DNA from: Gammaproteobacteria bacterium UBA2679
GTDB lineage: Bacteria; Pseudomonadota; Gammaproteobacteria; Pseudomonadales; Oleiphilaceae
Assembly (NCBI GenBank): GCA_002354735.1
Contig: DEMD01000010.1
Location: forward strand, 186,001-250,000
Reading direction: 5' to 3'
DNA length: 64,000 nt
Below, in pieces: positions 17,864 to 25,828 of the stretch (position 1 is its first letter; each line of letters begins with the position of its first letter). Both the position numbers and the translations under genes were made by a program. The notes below the pieces were generated by a model. It was not told where the DNA came from, did not search any database, and was given only the letters and a program-made list of their open reading frames with translations.

Positions 17864-18886
17864 ATGCAACTATCAACTGGCGTGCGGGCCGCAGCCGCTG
17901 CCTGTGTAATCGGCTTGGGCGCGAGCCTGCTGGCAACTGCCGCAAGTGCTGCAGAAAAACGCTCTGTATGCATCTTCGATCCACTCGGCGCAACCGGGCC
18001 TATCTTTACGCTGACCAAGGCGACCAAGGTCAAGGCGCTGGGCTGGGGCTATGACCTCGAACTCCGTGCCTATACCGATGAAAAGATTGCGTCTGACGAC
18101 TTTCTGGCCGGCCAGTGCGACGCAGCCCTGCTGACCGACGTGCGGGCTCGCGAATTCAACCGCTTCACCGGCACGCTGGTTGCCGTTGGTGCCATACCTG
18201 GCTACGACGAACTGTCGACACTGCTGCAGACACTCAGCTCGCCGAAAGCAGCGCCGTTGATGAAGTCTGAAAACTACGAGATAGCCGGTATCGCACCTGC
18301 AGGCGCCATCTACGTGCTGCTGCGCGATCGCGCTATCGACAGCGTCGAGAAGATCCAGGGCAAGAAGATTGCCACACTGGACTACGATCCTGCGGCTGTG
18401 GCTATGGTTCGTCACGTCGGCGGCAGTGTCGTCAGCGCCACCACATCGAGCTTCGCCGGCAAGTTCAACAACGGCAGTGTGGACGTAGCCTACGCGCCAG
18501 CGGTCGCCTACCAGCCAATGGAGCTGTACAAGGGTGTCGAGCCGAATGGCTCGGTATTCAACTACAACTTCGCGCAGATGACCTTCCAGCTGGTGGTGAC
18601 TGCAGACAAGTTCTCCGACAGCTTCAAGCAGAACATGCGTGAGTACTACCAGAGCCGTTTCGGCGAGTTCATGGATATCGTGAAGAAGGCTGAGGCTGAA
18701 ATTCCTGCAAACGTCTGGGTTCAGCCATCCGGCGAACAGGCTGCCGGCTTCGACAGCATGCTGAAGGATGTCCGCATCTCGCTTCGGGATGAAGGCGTCT
18801 ATCATCCAAAGATGCTTAAGCTCATGCAGAAAGTTCGCTGTCAGTCTGAGGCAACCAAGGCTGAGTGCGTAGACGGTCGCGAATAA
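17864..18886 (+). CDS. Putative periplasmic solute-binding protein, AdeT1/2-like family
   Basis: A 340-residue exported protein with a signal peptide ending ATAASA-A. The mature part has the look of a periplasmic binding protein of the DUF6091/AdeT type. It contains two conserved cysteines near the ends (RSVCIFD and KVRCQSE), a ligand-pocket region DAALLTDVRAREFN, and a strand-loop LDYDPAAVAMVRHVGG. Such proteins are thought to capture ligands for TRAP-like or unknown transporters; no permease is adjacent. AGGA lies about nine bases before the ATG at 17864, and the longer upstream frame lacks a start that fits. Ligand unknown; the family name is from memory of the pattern. Confidence 0.7.
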   Translation: MQLSTGVRAAAAACVIGLGASLLATAASAAEKRSVCIFDPLGATGPIFTLTKATKVKALGWGYDLELRAYTDEKIASDDFLAGQCDAALLTDVRAREFNRFTGTLVAVGAIPGYDELSTLLQTLSSPKAAPLMKSENYEIAGIAPAGAIYVLLRDRAIDSVEKIQGKKIATLDYDPAAVAMVRHVGGSVVSATTSSFAGKFNNGSVDVAYAPAVAYQPMELYKGVEPNGSVFNYNFAQMTFQLVVTADKFSDSFKQNMREYYQSRFGEFMDIVKKAEAEIPANVWVQPSGEQAAGFDSMLKDVRISLRDEGVYHPKMLKLMQKVRCQSEATKAECVDGRE

Positions 18887-18892
18887 GCGCCG

Positions 18893-19522
18893 TCAGTTCG
18901 CTCGATGCGGAGGCTTTAGCAGGTGCACGGAACCAAACTCCGGGCTCAGGCTGAAGGCCTCCCGCCTTGCAAGACCGTTGACGTGCGCATGCAGGCAGCG
19001 GATTACACCACTGTGTGTGACAACGATTTCGACTGAAGCGCCCGTCCTGGCCTCAGTTGCCGCGATCAGCGCTTCCAGAAAGGCGCAGGTCCTCTCGAAG
19101 AGCTGCGGAAAACTTTCACCATTCGGTGTGGCCTGAGTTTCCCAGTTGTCTCCCCATGTTTCTCCACCTGCGTCGCGGACGCCAAGCCAGGTCTGATTTT
19201 CCCAATCCCCAAAGTTCATTTCCCTGAGCCGATCGTCAAAGCTGATGGGCCCCTGAATTTCCAAGGCAAGCTCGCTACTTGAGCCGAGTCGCTGACGAAT
19301 GTGACTGGCAAGTCTGCTGCATCTGGATAATGGGCTGCTGTGAATATTCACTGATATACGGCCATCATCGACGCCTTTGCCGTGCTCGTTCAGTAGCCTA
19401 ATGAGACGTTCAACCACGGCTTCAGCCTCTTCTACAAAGCTCGCTGCAAGCTGAACATCACTGTGGCCGTAAATCGTGCCTTGCGGTACCGCCACGCGGG
19501 TGTGACGAACGAGGACGATCAC
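18893..19522 (-). CDS. cobC: Alpha-ribazole phosphatase (histidine phosphatase family)
   Basis: CobC removes the 5'-phosphate from alpha-ribazole-phosphate or adenosylcobalamin-phosphate in late B12 assembly. The histidine-phosphatase core begins VIVLVRHTRVAVPQG, with the phospho-accepting His, then SSPLSRC and the second catalytic His in VTHSGVIRCL. The GTG at 19522 overlaps the cobS stop (GTGA), so this start is better than a longer TTG form inside cobS. It is the last gene of cobT-cobS-cobC, and its stop lies seven bases from that of the convergent binding-protein gene. Confidence 0.87.
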   Translation of the reverse strand: MIVLVRHTRVAVPQGTIYGHSDVQLAASFVEEAEAVVERLIRLLNEHGKGVDDGRISVNIHSSPLSRCSRLASHIRQRLGSSSELALEIQGPISFDDRLREMNFGDWENQTWLGVRDAGGETWGDNWETQATPNGESFPQLFERTCAFLEALIAATEARTGASVEIVVTHSGVIRCLHAHVNGLARREAFSLSPEFGSVHLLKPPHRAN

Positions 19523-20337
19523 AGTTGGCTCATGAAAATAAGCAGAATCGTCAGCTCGGAAAGCTGCTGCAAGCCACCGAGACAATCACCGGTATAACCA
19601 CCCAGGCGGTTCTGCAGCGCCTGCTGGAAAAAGAACAGCAGCGCGGCAAGCGCAACGATCGCGACCAGTGCCGTGCCGAACGACTCGATGATCACTGCTG
19701 ATAGCGCTAGGCAGACAAGGCCGGTGGCGAGCAGGCTATTCCTGTTCAACAGGCTCAGCTTGTGGGCGACCGGACGCACTTTCGAGCTGGCATCCTCGCG
19801 TGCATAGGGCAGGATGCCGATGAGCAGCGCGGCATTGCAGCGGCTGACGACAGCTGCAGAGATGAAGATTGTCAGAACCTGACCAGCCGGCACCCTGGCC
19901 AGCGCACTCAGCAGGCTCACCTTCAACAGTATCGCCAGTATCAGCGCCAGCGCCCCATAGGTGCCGATGCGACTGTCTTTCATGATGCCCAGGCGCTGAC
20001 TCACGGTCTGGCCGCCGCCTAGACCGTCCACCATGTCGGCCAGTCCATCCTCATGGAAAGCGCCGGTCAGCAGTGCCGAACAAGTGGCAGCGACCACCGC
20101 CGCAGCAAAGGCCTGCTGAGGCCCGAGTATCGCGATCATCGACAAAAACACCAGGCCGCTGAGCAGCCCCACTACAAGACCGACTGCTGGAAAGTAGCGT
20201 GTGCAGGCACTGAGGTCTGACTCTCTGAAAGCCAGGGGGAGCCGGACTGGCAGGCGCGAGTAGAACTGGAAGGCCATCGCACAGAGGTGGAGTTCGTACT
20301 GCAGCCCCTGGCGCGACGTTGGCCCCTCTGGCCTCAC
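19519..20337 (-). CDS. cobS: Adenosylcobinamide-GDP ribazoletransferase (cobalamin synthase)
   Basis: CobS joins adenosylcobinamide-GDP to alpha-ribazole (phosphate), an inner-membrane step of nucleotide-loop assembly. The 272-residue protein is strongly hydrophobic and has the family signatures FYSRLPV near the N-terminus, GAFHEDGLADMVDGLGGG with the catalytic Asp cluster, and a conserved KDSRIGTYGALAL. Its start overlaps the cobT stop by four bases, and its stop overlaps cobC. The gene order cobT-cobS-cobC is common in gammaproteobacteria. cobU is not in the window. Confidence 0.93.
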   Translation of the reverse strand: MRPEGPTSRQGLQYELHLCAMAFQFYSRLPVRLPLAFRESDLSACTRYFPAVGLVVGLLSGLVFLSMIAILGPQQAFAAAVVAATCSALLTGAFHEDGLADMVDGLGGGQTVSQRLGIMKDSRIGTYGALALILAILLKVSLLSALARVPAGQVLTIFISAAVVSRCNAALLIGILPYAREDASSKVRPVAHKLSLLNRNSLLATGLVCLALSAVIIESFGTALVAIVALAALLFFFQQALQNRLGGYTGDCLGGLQQLSELTILLIFMSQL

Positions 20338-21461
20338 GCTGGCCCGGAGACGCTGGCGGTATCGAAACTGGCCATCTGGCTCATGATGGCGCAGGCACTC
20401 TGCAGCAGGGGAATGGCCAGTGCACAGCCTGTGCCTTCGCCCAGACGAAGATCAAGGCTCAGGAGTGGCCTAGCCTTCAGCCAGTCCAGAACGGGCTGAT
20501 GCCCCTGCTCGTTGGAACTGTGACAGAAGACTGCATAGCCGCGAAGGGCGGGCGCCAGGCGCTGTGCAACGAGAAATGCGGCAGTCGCAATGAAACCATC
20601 GACGAGGATAACAGCACCATGACGGGCTGTCGTGAGCATGGCACCCACCATCGCGGCGATCTCGAAGCCGCCGAAATACTGTAACAAGCGCAGGGCCGCT
20701 TCGGGGTCGCTGTCATCGGTCAGCGGACGGCAGCCAAGGTGGTGCTCGAGGCAGGCCTTAAGCACCGAGTGCTTGTGCGCCATCATGATATCACTCAACC
20801 CGGTGCCACGGCCGGTGCAACGCTCGAGATCAATGCCAGTGAACAGGTGACTCAGCATACTTGCCGAGGAGGTATTACCGATGCCCATCTCGCCGAAGCC
20901 AAGCACGTTGGCGCCGGCCTGAAGGTGCACCTGACTCTCTGCTATGCCAAGCCCGATTGCGGCAAGGCACTGTTCCGTTGTCATGGCTGGCTGCTTTGAG
21001 AAATCGGCCGTGCCGGGACCGATCTTGCGATCCAGCAAGGGTAAGCTTCGTCGTTGCTTAGCATCGAACTCGTGGTCGACGCCGGCATCGACCACTGTGA
21101 GGTCAAGATCGTGCTGAGCGCAGAAGACTGAAATTGCCGCACCGCCACTGCAGATATTCTCAACCATCTGCCAGGTCACGTCCTTGGGGTACGCGCTGAC
21201 ACCAGCGGCTGTGATGCCATGATCAGCAGCAAACAGTAGCATGGCAGGCTTGAGCAGATACGGCGACAGCGTCTTCTGAATCATACCAAGCTGCAAAGCC
21301 AGGGCTTCAAGCCGCCCGAGCGCGCCGATTGGCTTCGTGAGATGGTCGAGCTTGCGCTGGAGCGCAGCTTCAAAGGCCGGGTCGGCTGTGTCGTGTATGC
21401 TGGCAATGATAGCCTCGAGAGTCGCCAGTGCGAGCGGCTCTGAAGATCCGGAGTACTGCAT
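20334..21461 (-). CDS. cobT: Nicotinate-nucleotide--dimethylbenzimidazole phosphoribosyltransferase
   Basis: CobT transfers phosphoribose from nicotinate mononucleotide to dimethylbenzimidazole to make alpha-ribazole-phosphate. The 375-residue length is typical. Diagnostic segments include KPIGALGRLEALALQLG, MLLFAADHGITAAGVSAYP with the active-site loop, and LGFGEMGIGNTSSAS. The catalytic Glu lies in the GSLDLRLGEGTG-type region near the C-terminus, here LSLDLRLGEGTGCALAI. It begins the operon. The 64 bases upstream hold no cobalamin riboswitch that I can see, so control by B12 is not supported here. Confidence 0.93.
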   Translation of the reverse strand: MQYSGSSEPLALATLEAIIASIHDTADPAFEAALQRKLDHLTKPIGALGRLEALALQLGMIQKTLSPYLLKPAMLLFAADHGITAAGVSAYPKDVTWQMVENICSGGAAISVFCAQHDLDLTVVDAGVDHEFDAKQRRSLPLLDRKIGPGTADFSKQPAMTTEQCLAAIGLGIAESQVHLQAGANVLGFGEMGIGNTSSASMLSHLFTGIDLERCTGRGTGLSDIMMAHKHSVLKACLEHHLGCRPLTDDSDPEAALRLLQYFGGFEIAAMVGAMLTTARHGAVILVDGFIATAAFLVAQRLAPALRGYAVFCHSSNEQGHQPVLDWLKARPLLSLDLRLGEGTGCALAIPLLQSACAIMSQMASFDTASVSGPA

Positions 21462-21525
21462 TAAATGACCTATCTCAGCGAATGTCCGGGAAGCCCAAGA
21501 CGTTTAGCCAGCACTGCCACTTGCC

Positions 21526-22008
21526 TCAATCCAACACTGCGGCAAGAGAATCTGCATCCAGCACACGATCCAGCCAGACTTCCAGCTGTACCAAGGTCGC
21601 TGAATCAATGCGCTGTAGCGCATCGGCTGACAACTCGCCGAAGCGCTTGGTAAGCAGGCGCTTTAGCGTTCGTGCCTCGCCAAGTTCGATGCCGCGCTCC
21701 AGCCCCTGCTCAATTCCTCGCTCGAGTCCTTGCTCAATGCCTTGCTCGAGCCCTTGTTCCAGTCCTTCCTTCAAACCAGCTTGCCGATGCAGGTGGCTCC
21801 ACTCCTTCACTCGTTCGCTTAGCATGGTATGCATCTCCGTTAGATCCTGAATTGCGGTCAGGTTGTCCAGGCGCTCGAGTTCCTGATGAGTATACCTGTT
21901 TTCGTCAATCAGGAGATACTTCAGGTCGGGTTGATAGCACCGTAGCCCCTCTGGCATAGGTCGGCCCCCGATAAAATCTGCTTTGGTTTCCATAGTGGCC
22001 TCTTCCAC
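21526..22008 (-). pseudogene. Truncated Rpn-family/DUF4351 protein, lacking the nuclease domain
   Basis: Rpn-family proteins are about 300 residues, with an N-terminal PD-(D/E)XK nuclease and a DUF4351 C-terminal part. This frame gives only 160 residues. It starts at a segment (YQPDLKYLLIDENRY) that lies after the nuclease in intact members, then has a helical part with repeats of LEQGIEQG/LERGIEQG type and the usual C-terminal helix ending AVLD. No nuclease motif is found upstream. It probably marks the edge of the accessory region. Translation as a short protein is possible. Confidence 0.65.
21690..21770 (-). repeat. In-frame 24-base tandem repeats in the Rpn remnant
   Basis: Near-copies of a 24-base unit encode about five repeats of the octapeptide type LEQGLERG/IEQGLERG. 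Such repeats are usual in Rpn/DUF4351 C-terminal regions, may shift in copy number by slippage, and here help recognise the family. Confidence 0.6.
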
Positions 22009-22039
22009 TGCTGACTGCGCTCGGATTAGACGCGAAAAA

Positions 22040-22252
22040 CTAGAGGCTGTTTAGCCGGCGTTTCAATAACAGTCGTGCCAGGCCGCTCGCAATAGCACAA
22101 GTTAGAAAGATGCCTGCCATGATCAGTGCGATCGATGGCGTATTTCCGGCCGCGCGATGCTCGAACAATGCATAAACAGCCAATGCAATGAAGAGGGTCG
22201 CCAATACCATCAGGTGAACACTCATCTTCGTTAGAAGGGATTTTTTACTCAT
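22040..22252 (-). CDS. Small membrane protein, two transmembrane helices
   Basis: The 70-residue product begins MSKKSLLTKMSVHLMVLATLF and has two hydrophobic segments, residues 12-30 and 40-60, separated by a short charged loop, and ends in an Arg/Lys-rich tail (ARLLLKRRLNSL). AGGA lies about seven bases before the ATG at 22252; an ATG six bases further up is less well placed. I recognise no family. It lies just upstream of the truncated Rpn frame and is transcribed in the same direction. Confidence 0.5.
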   Translation of the reverse strand: MSKKSLLTKMSVHLMVLATLFIALAVYALFEHRAAGNTPSIALIMAGIFLTCAIASGLARLLLKRRLNSL

Positions 22253-22296
22253 GCCCATGTCCTGTTAAATTGCCTGCCAGAGCGAGCGCAACTTCG

Positions 22297-22555
22297 CCGC
22301 GTTGACCTCGCAGATTTCTTAGGTCATTCCATATGCAGGGCGAAGTGTGACGGTCGCCCAGTCATCCACTGACGCCCGTCGAGCATCAACAGCCAGCGCT
22401 TGTGCGACATCAATTTGCCAGCGATTATCGTAGAGCGCTTGGCCAGCAGTAGCCAGATCTGAAGGCTCGAAACTTCTCATTGAACCCTTTGTCTCAGTCT
22501 CTGTCTTAGTCTCCCGTCTACTTCCCACGCACATTACTCAGCCAACGAGCTTGCA
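22297..22555. repeat. Diverged direct repeat, left copy
   Basis: About 250 bases that match 23715-23965 in the same orientation at roughly 80-85% identity by eye. Long shared blocks include the run from GAGCATCAACAGCCAGCGCTT on. The copies flank the subtilase remnant and the MntA/HepT pair. Confidence 0.8.
22319..22480 (-). pseudogene. Fragment of a small HTH-type regulator, left copy
   Basis: The 53-residue frame reads MRSFEPSDLATAGQALYDNR and continues WQIDVAQALAVDARR, which looks like the N-terminal helix-turn-helix region of small phage-type regulators in which an R-x-W-x-x-G segment should follow DARR. Here it instead ends after WATVTLRPAYGMT, so it is probably truncated or rearranged. 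It lies within the left direct repeat. A homologous frameshifted copy is at 23782-23901. The HTH assignment is by pattern only. Confidence 0.45.
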
Positions 22556-22646
22556 ACACCATCAGAAAAACGCAAACAAATACGGCGGAAATGCTGACCG
22601 TGATCAATGCCGGTCCTCCTTGTACTAGCCGCTGACAACGGGCCAG

Positions 22647-22832
22647 TTGACTTCAGCGAAGCGCTTCAGTACGGAGAAGGCAACTGGACATTCCAAGCGA
22701 ACGTCAAGCGCGCCGGATGCAGCGCAGGCACTGCTCGACACAGCCGACCGTGCCTTTCCAGGCTACAGCGCGGCCGTTCACGGCCAGGGCTATCTGGATC
22801 TGGAATCGGCACTCAAGGCACTCGCGCCTTGA
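22647..22832 (+). pseudogene. 3' remnant of a subtilase (S8 peptidase) gene
   Basis: The last 40 residues, ALLDTADRAFPGYSAA followed by VHGQGYLDLESALKALAP, match the C-terminal end of subtilisin-like serine peptidases (LLDTAD...HGQGxxDLExA). The catalytic triad region is absent upstream. A hairpin with eight-base stems follows the stop at 22839-22866, as expected for the natural end of a gene. The frame's open start at 22647 is unlikely to be real. Confidence 0.45.
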
Positions 22833-22838
22833 GTCATT

Positions 22839-22866
22839 GCAGCCTGCGCTAGTGAGCACAGGCTGC
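22839..22866 (+). terminator. Hairpin after the subtilase remnant
   Basis: GCAGCCTG (22839-22846) pairs with CAGGCTGC (22859-22866) across a 12-base loop. No T-tract follows, so termination would be weak or protein-dependent. Confidence 0.4.
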
Positions 22867-22979
22867 ATCCCTCCAGCACTGACCCGAGCTTGGTAAGCCA
22901 GACACAAACGCGTTTATTGTTTCTTTCCATCAAACGTCCACCTATCATGAATCAGCATTCGGTTACAGGAGAAGAAACC

Positions 22980-23270
22980 ATGAAACCCTCAGAAGCCCTG
23001 TCATCAAACCGTGCTGCAATTCGGCAGGTGGTCAACGCTCACCGCGCCTGCAACGCTCGGGTGTTTGGTTCTGTTCTACGCGGCCAGGACACCGACAGCA
23101 GTGACTTAGACATCCTTATCGACCCCACGCCGGACACGACACTGTTCGACATCGGGGCCATCCGTCACGAACTCGGCAAGCTCCTCGGCGTACCCGTGGA
23201 CGTACTAACGCCCAACGCATTGCCTGACAGCTTTCGAGCCACAGTACTAGCAGAGGCTGAAGCAATATGA
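22980..23270 (+). CDS. mntA: MntA-type nucleotidyltransferase antitoxin
   Basis: A 96-residue minimal nucleotidyltransferase. The motif GSVLRGQDTDSSDLD fits the GSx10DxD pattern of MntA antitoxins, which AMPylate the partner HEPN toxin; the third Asp follows in ILIDPTPD. A strong AGGAG lies about nine bases before the ATG at 22980. The stop overlaps the next start by four bases (ATGA), as usual for MntA/HepT pairs. Both genes look intact, in contrast to their neighbours. A nearby pair of direct repeats may have moved the module. Confidence 0.9.
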   Translation: MKPSEALSSNRAAIRQVVNAHRACNARVFGSVLRGQDTDSSDLDILIDPTPDTTLFDIGAIRHELGKLLGVPVDVLTPNALPDSFRATVLAEAEAI

Positions 23271-23632
23271 CACGAGATCAACAGCGCCTTGACGACTACC
23301 TCGCGCATATAATCGAGGCCATTGATCGCATCGACCGCTACACCGCGGACATGGAAGAAATCGCATTTCTCAACAACCTGCTCGTACAGGATGCAGTAAT
23401 CCGAAATTTCGAGATCATCGGCGAAGCCAGCAATAACATCGAAAAGCACTACCCAGACTTTGCCGCTTCTCATCCAGAACTGCCGCTGTCATTCGCCTAT
23501 CAAATGCGTAACGCCCTATCTCACGGCTATTTCAAGGTGGACTTGGAAATAGTCTGGAAAACCATCAAGCGCGACCTCTCGACCTTGCACGCTCTGATCA
23601 AGGCCGCAAAATCAACCATCAGCAACCATTAA
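23267..23632 (+). CDS. hepT: HepT-like HEPN toxin (DUF86 family)
   Basis: HEPN toxins are RNases whose active site is the Rx4-6H motif; here it is RNALSHGY (R-x4-H-x-Y), near residue 81. The 121-residue protein is helical and has the DUF86 core FLNNLLVQDAVIRNFEIIGEA. The Tyr of the HxY is present, which the MntA partner would modify with AMP. It is translationally coupled to mntA. The module is expected to act in plasmid/phage defence or stabilisation; no other defence gene is adjacent. Confidence 0.92.
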   Translation: MTRDQQRLDDYLAHIIEAIDRIDRYTADMEEIAFLNNLLVQDAVIRNFEIIGEASNNIEKHYPDFAASHPELPLSFAYQMRNALSHGYFKVDLEIVWKTIKRDLSTLHALIKAAKSTISNH

Positions 23633-23714
23633 ACTGGAGGCATGGACTACCACCAACTGGCTTAAGAATCGGCAAGTTTTAGCAGGATATGAGCAGTTGA
23701 ATCGCGAGCGTTTA

Positions 23715-23965
23715 TTCTGCGCTGACGTAGCAGATTACTTAGGGCATTCCATATGCCGGGCGGAATGTGACGTTTGCCAAGTCATCCATGACGACCCCGC
23801 CGAGCATCAACAGCCAGCGCTTGTGCTACATCAGTTTGCCAGCGATCATCGTAAAGCGCTCGGCCAGCAGTAGCCAGACCTGAAGGCCCGAAACTTCTCA
23901 TTGAACCCTTTGTCTCTGCCTTAGTTTCCCGCCGACTTCCCCATGCCTTCTGAGCCCCAACGACC
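23715..23965. repeat. Diverged direct repeat, right copy
   Basis: Homologous to 22297-22555 in the same orientation, with small indels. A one-base difference near 23790 breaks the frame that stays open in the left copy. Confidence 0.8.
23782..23901 (-). pseudogene. Frameshifted HTH-type fragment, right copy
   Basis: The 39-codon frame reads MRSFGPSGLATAGRALYDDR, then WQTDVAQALAVDARRGRHG and a stop. The homologous tail (DDLANVTFRPAYGMP) continues in another frame, so this copy carries an indel relative to the left copy. Confidence 0.5.
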
Positions 23966-24070
23966 AGCCTTCCGCCTCACTATTCATGGGTTCGATACCC
24001 GTACCTCACTTACCTCCTTTTTATTCCAGCGCAGGCCGCGCGGGCGCTGAAAAGCCGCCGTAAAGGGGCT

Positions 24071-24097
24071 GTTGTCAAACTGCAGGGTTTTGACAAC
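24071..24097. repeat. Inverted repeat, nine-base arms
   Basis: GTTGTCAAA (24071-24079) and TTTGACAAC (24089-24097) are perfect complements around a nine-base loop. There is no T-tract on either strand. This could be an operator or an old element end. Confidence 0.45.
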
Positions 24098-24311
24098 AAA
24101 AGTGAGTTTGAATTGCACTATGACCTCTTATGCGAACAAGTCTTTCATGCAGCCCGTTCACTCGCAGTCTGTCATCGAGCCATGCCAGCTCTTCCGAGAG
24201 CAGGAGCTTGAACTCTGCGTCAATTGATCCAGCAGAGCACATTTCACAATGTTTTACATTTACAGAAGCTGGCGATACAGGACTAGCGTTAACATATCGT
24301 TTCAAACGCTT

Positions 24312-24339
24312 ACACACGAACAAATCGAGATTCGTGTGT
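24312..24339. repeat. Inverted repeat, nine-base arms, at the edge of the RTX fragment
   Basis: ACACACGAA (24312-24320) and TTCGTGTGT (24331-24339) are perfect complements around a 10-base loop. The arms sit where recognisable RTX coding sequence starts, which hints at a junction, though no element is identified. Confidence 0.4.
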
Positions 24340-24906
24340 GCGCAACAAGTCTTTGGCGCGTTCGGTCTTCAAATGCCAGCGGCTGAACCTGAAAGTGTCG
24401 GGGAAGACAATTCGTCTTCTACCTCAGGTACGGCCGGCACTGATGCCAACGATACTCTTTCCGGCACCGACGGCGATGATGTCTTCGAAGGTCGGCTCGG
24501 CAACGACCAGCTCAGTGGCGGGCAGGGCAATGACACCTACATCTATGTGGGTGGGCAGGATGTCATCACCGAAACAGCTGGCAATGACACCGTGCGCTTC
24601 GAGGCAGGTATCACCTTTAACGACGTTGGCAGAGGCCTTACGAAGCGAGGCAATGACCTCATCCTTATCGTGGCCGGCGGACCCAATCAGGTCACGATAA
24701 AGAACTTCTTCCTTGGGGGCGGCAACACCGTCGATCGGTTCGAGTTTGCGACAGGCGGTCATTTCACCGCTGCCCAGATTTTCGGAGCATTTGGTCTGGC
24801 CATGCCTCAGGCAAGCTACAGCATGCCTGAACAGGATACGATCGGCGGAAACCGGGGCTTAGCCTGGGTTGCCTCCAGCCATGCCTCACCCGACTTCGTG
24901 ATTTAG
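24334..24906 (+). pseudogene. RTX (haemolysin-type calcium-binding) protein fragment
   Basis: The frame holds nonapeptide-type calcium-binding repeats (GTDGDDVFEGRLGNDQLSGG and GQGNDTYIYVGGQD) and the C-terminal module typical of marine RTX proteins, ending in AAQIFGAFGLAMPQAS. A second copy of the FGAFGLQMP motif begins the fragment, so it holds just over one module of a longer, lost protein. No start with a ribosome-binding site is seen. The frame ends in two consecutive TAG codons and is in the same phase as the Rhs gene that follows, so the two may once have been one large secreted protein. Confidence 0.65.
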
Positions 24907-24921
24907 TAGTAGGAATACAAG

Positions 24922-25818
24922 ATGTCATTCAATCCAGTTGCACGCATATTTATTTTATTCGCTTTTATTCTTGCCAGCTGTTCGGCGCTTTCACAGAACC
25001 GCACGGTATACCTGCACACCGATCATCTCGGATCCCCGATAGCCGCCACCGATGAAGGTGGTGGTCTTCTCTGGCGTGAAGACTATTCGTCCTTTGGCGG
25101 AAAAATCGTTGATAGCCAGGCGGCCAAGTCCAACAGCGTTGGTTATACGGGACATACGTTCGATGAGGGCACAGGCCTGGTGTATGCCGGTGCACGCCAC
25201 TACGACCCACTGATTGGCCGCTTCATGGGCGTGGATCCAGTTGGCTTTGTGCCAGCGAATCCTCAGAGCTTTAACCGTTACATCTACGTCAACAACAACC
25301 CCTACAAGTTCAATGACCCGAACGGCGAGTTCATCAACTTCGTTGCCAAATTCGTAGTGGATGTAGGCGTCAACGCTGCTCTAAGTTATGTAACGACGGG
25401 CTCACCGAATTTCGCTGGTGCTCTTAAGGAATCAGCTTCGGGTATTTTGAACCCAGCGAAGACTGTGCAGAATGCAGCCAAGCTTGCCAAAGCTCTTAGC
25501 AAATCTGGTAAAGTTACAAAGAAAGAAAAGAAAACCTACTACTCGAAAAAGGACAGGCTTAAGGCGCATAAAAATGCAGGTGGGAAATGTGAATATTGTG
25601 GCAAGGATACACGGACGCACACTCCCTATAAGAATGATTCAGCTGAGGGAGATCACTTTGTACCACAGGCCAAAGGTGGAGGTACAACCCCGGAACAACT
25701 AGTCAATTCTTGTAGAGACTGCAATGGGCCTGGAGGTAAAGGGAGCAAAATGCCTGGTTTTGAATGGCAGCCAACAAATCCAAATCCGCGAATACAAGAT
25801 AAAATGGATAATCTTTGA
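24922..25818 (+). CDS. Short Rhs-core protein with lipoprotein signal and C-terminal HNH nuclease toxin
   Basis: Residues 1-20 form a lipoprotein-type signal ending LASC. Residues 28-135 are the Rhs-associated core (TDHLGSPIAATDEGG, VGYTGHTFDEGTGLVYAGAR, NNNPYKFNDPNGEF). After the core comes a 160-residue toxin: a hydrophobic linker, then an HNH domain with CEYCGK (C223, C226), the catalytic GDHFVP (D244, H245) and SCRDC (C264, C267). Full Rhs proteins are over 1000 residues with many YD repeats; this one has none. From about residue 168 the DNA turns AT-rich. A candidate immunity gene follows 10 bases later. Export and anchoring are inferred from the signal only. Confidence 0.82.
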   Translation: MSFNPVARIFILFAFILASCSALSQNRTVYLHTDHLGSPIAATDEGGGLLWREDYSSFGGKIVDSQAAKSNSVGYTGHTFDEGTGLVYAGARHYDPLIGRFMGVDPVGFVPANPQSFNRYIYVNNNPYKFNDPNGEFINFVAKFVVDVGVNAALSYVTTGSPNFAGALKESASGILNPAKTVQNAAKLAKALSKSGKVTKKEKKTYYSKKDRLKAHKNAGGKCEYCGKDTRTHTPYKNDSAEGDHFVPQAKGGGTTPEQLVNSCRDCNGPGGKGSKMPGFEWQPTNPNPRIQDKMDNL

Positions 25819-25828
25819 GTAATTAGAT

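Larger units (their letters stand above)
23633..24333. other. Gene-poor stretch with repeat copy and two inverted repeats
   Basis: About 700 bases without an intact gene. It contains the right direct repeat (23715-23965), the frameshifted HTH remnant, and two inverted repeats (24071-24097 and 24312-24339). A short forward frame near 24090-24190 (GFDNKSEFELHYDLLCEQVF) looks like a protein fragment, but I do not recognise it. Confidence 0.6.

Noticed and set aside
17873..18805. A 310-codon leftward frame opposite the binding-protein gene
   Set aside because: It mirrors the codon pattern of the forward gene, has no protein family features, and the forward product has a signal peptide and ribosome-binding site.
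21462..21525. Possible cobalamin riboswitch before cobT
   Set aside because: Only about 60 bases are free and no B12-box-like sequence is seen.
22297..23965. CRISPR array
   Set aside because: Repeats are only two, about 250 bases long and diverged; there are no short regular repeats or cas genes.
24075..24323. An 82-codon leftward frame with LLLSEELAWLDDRLRV
   Set aside because: The stretch looks somewhat protein-like, but no start signal or family supports it, and it lies among repeats and remnants.
24312..24339. Integron attC site
   Set aside because: The inverted repeat lacks the R/L box pattern and there are no cassette arrays or integrase.
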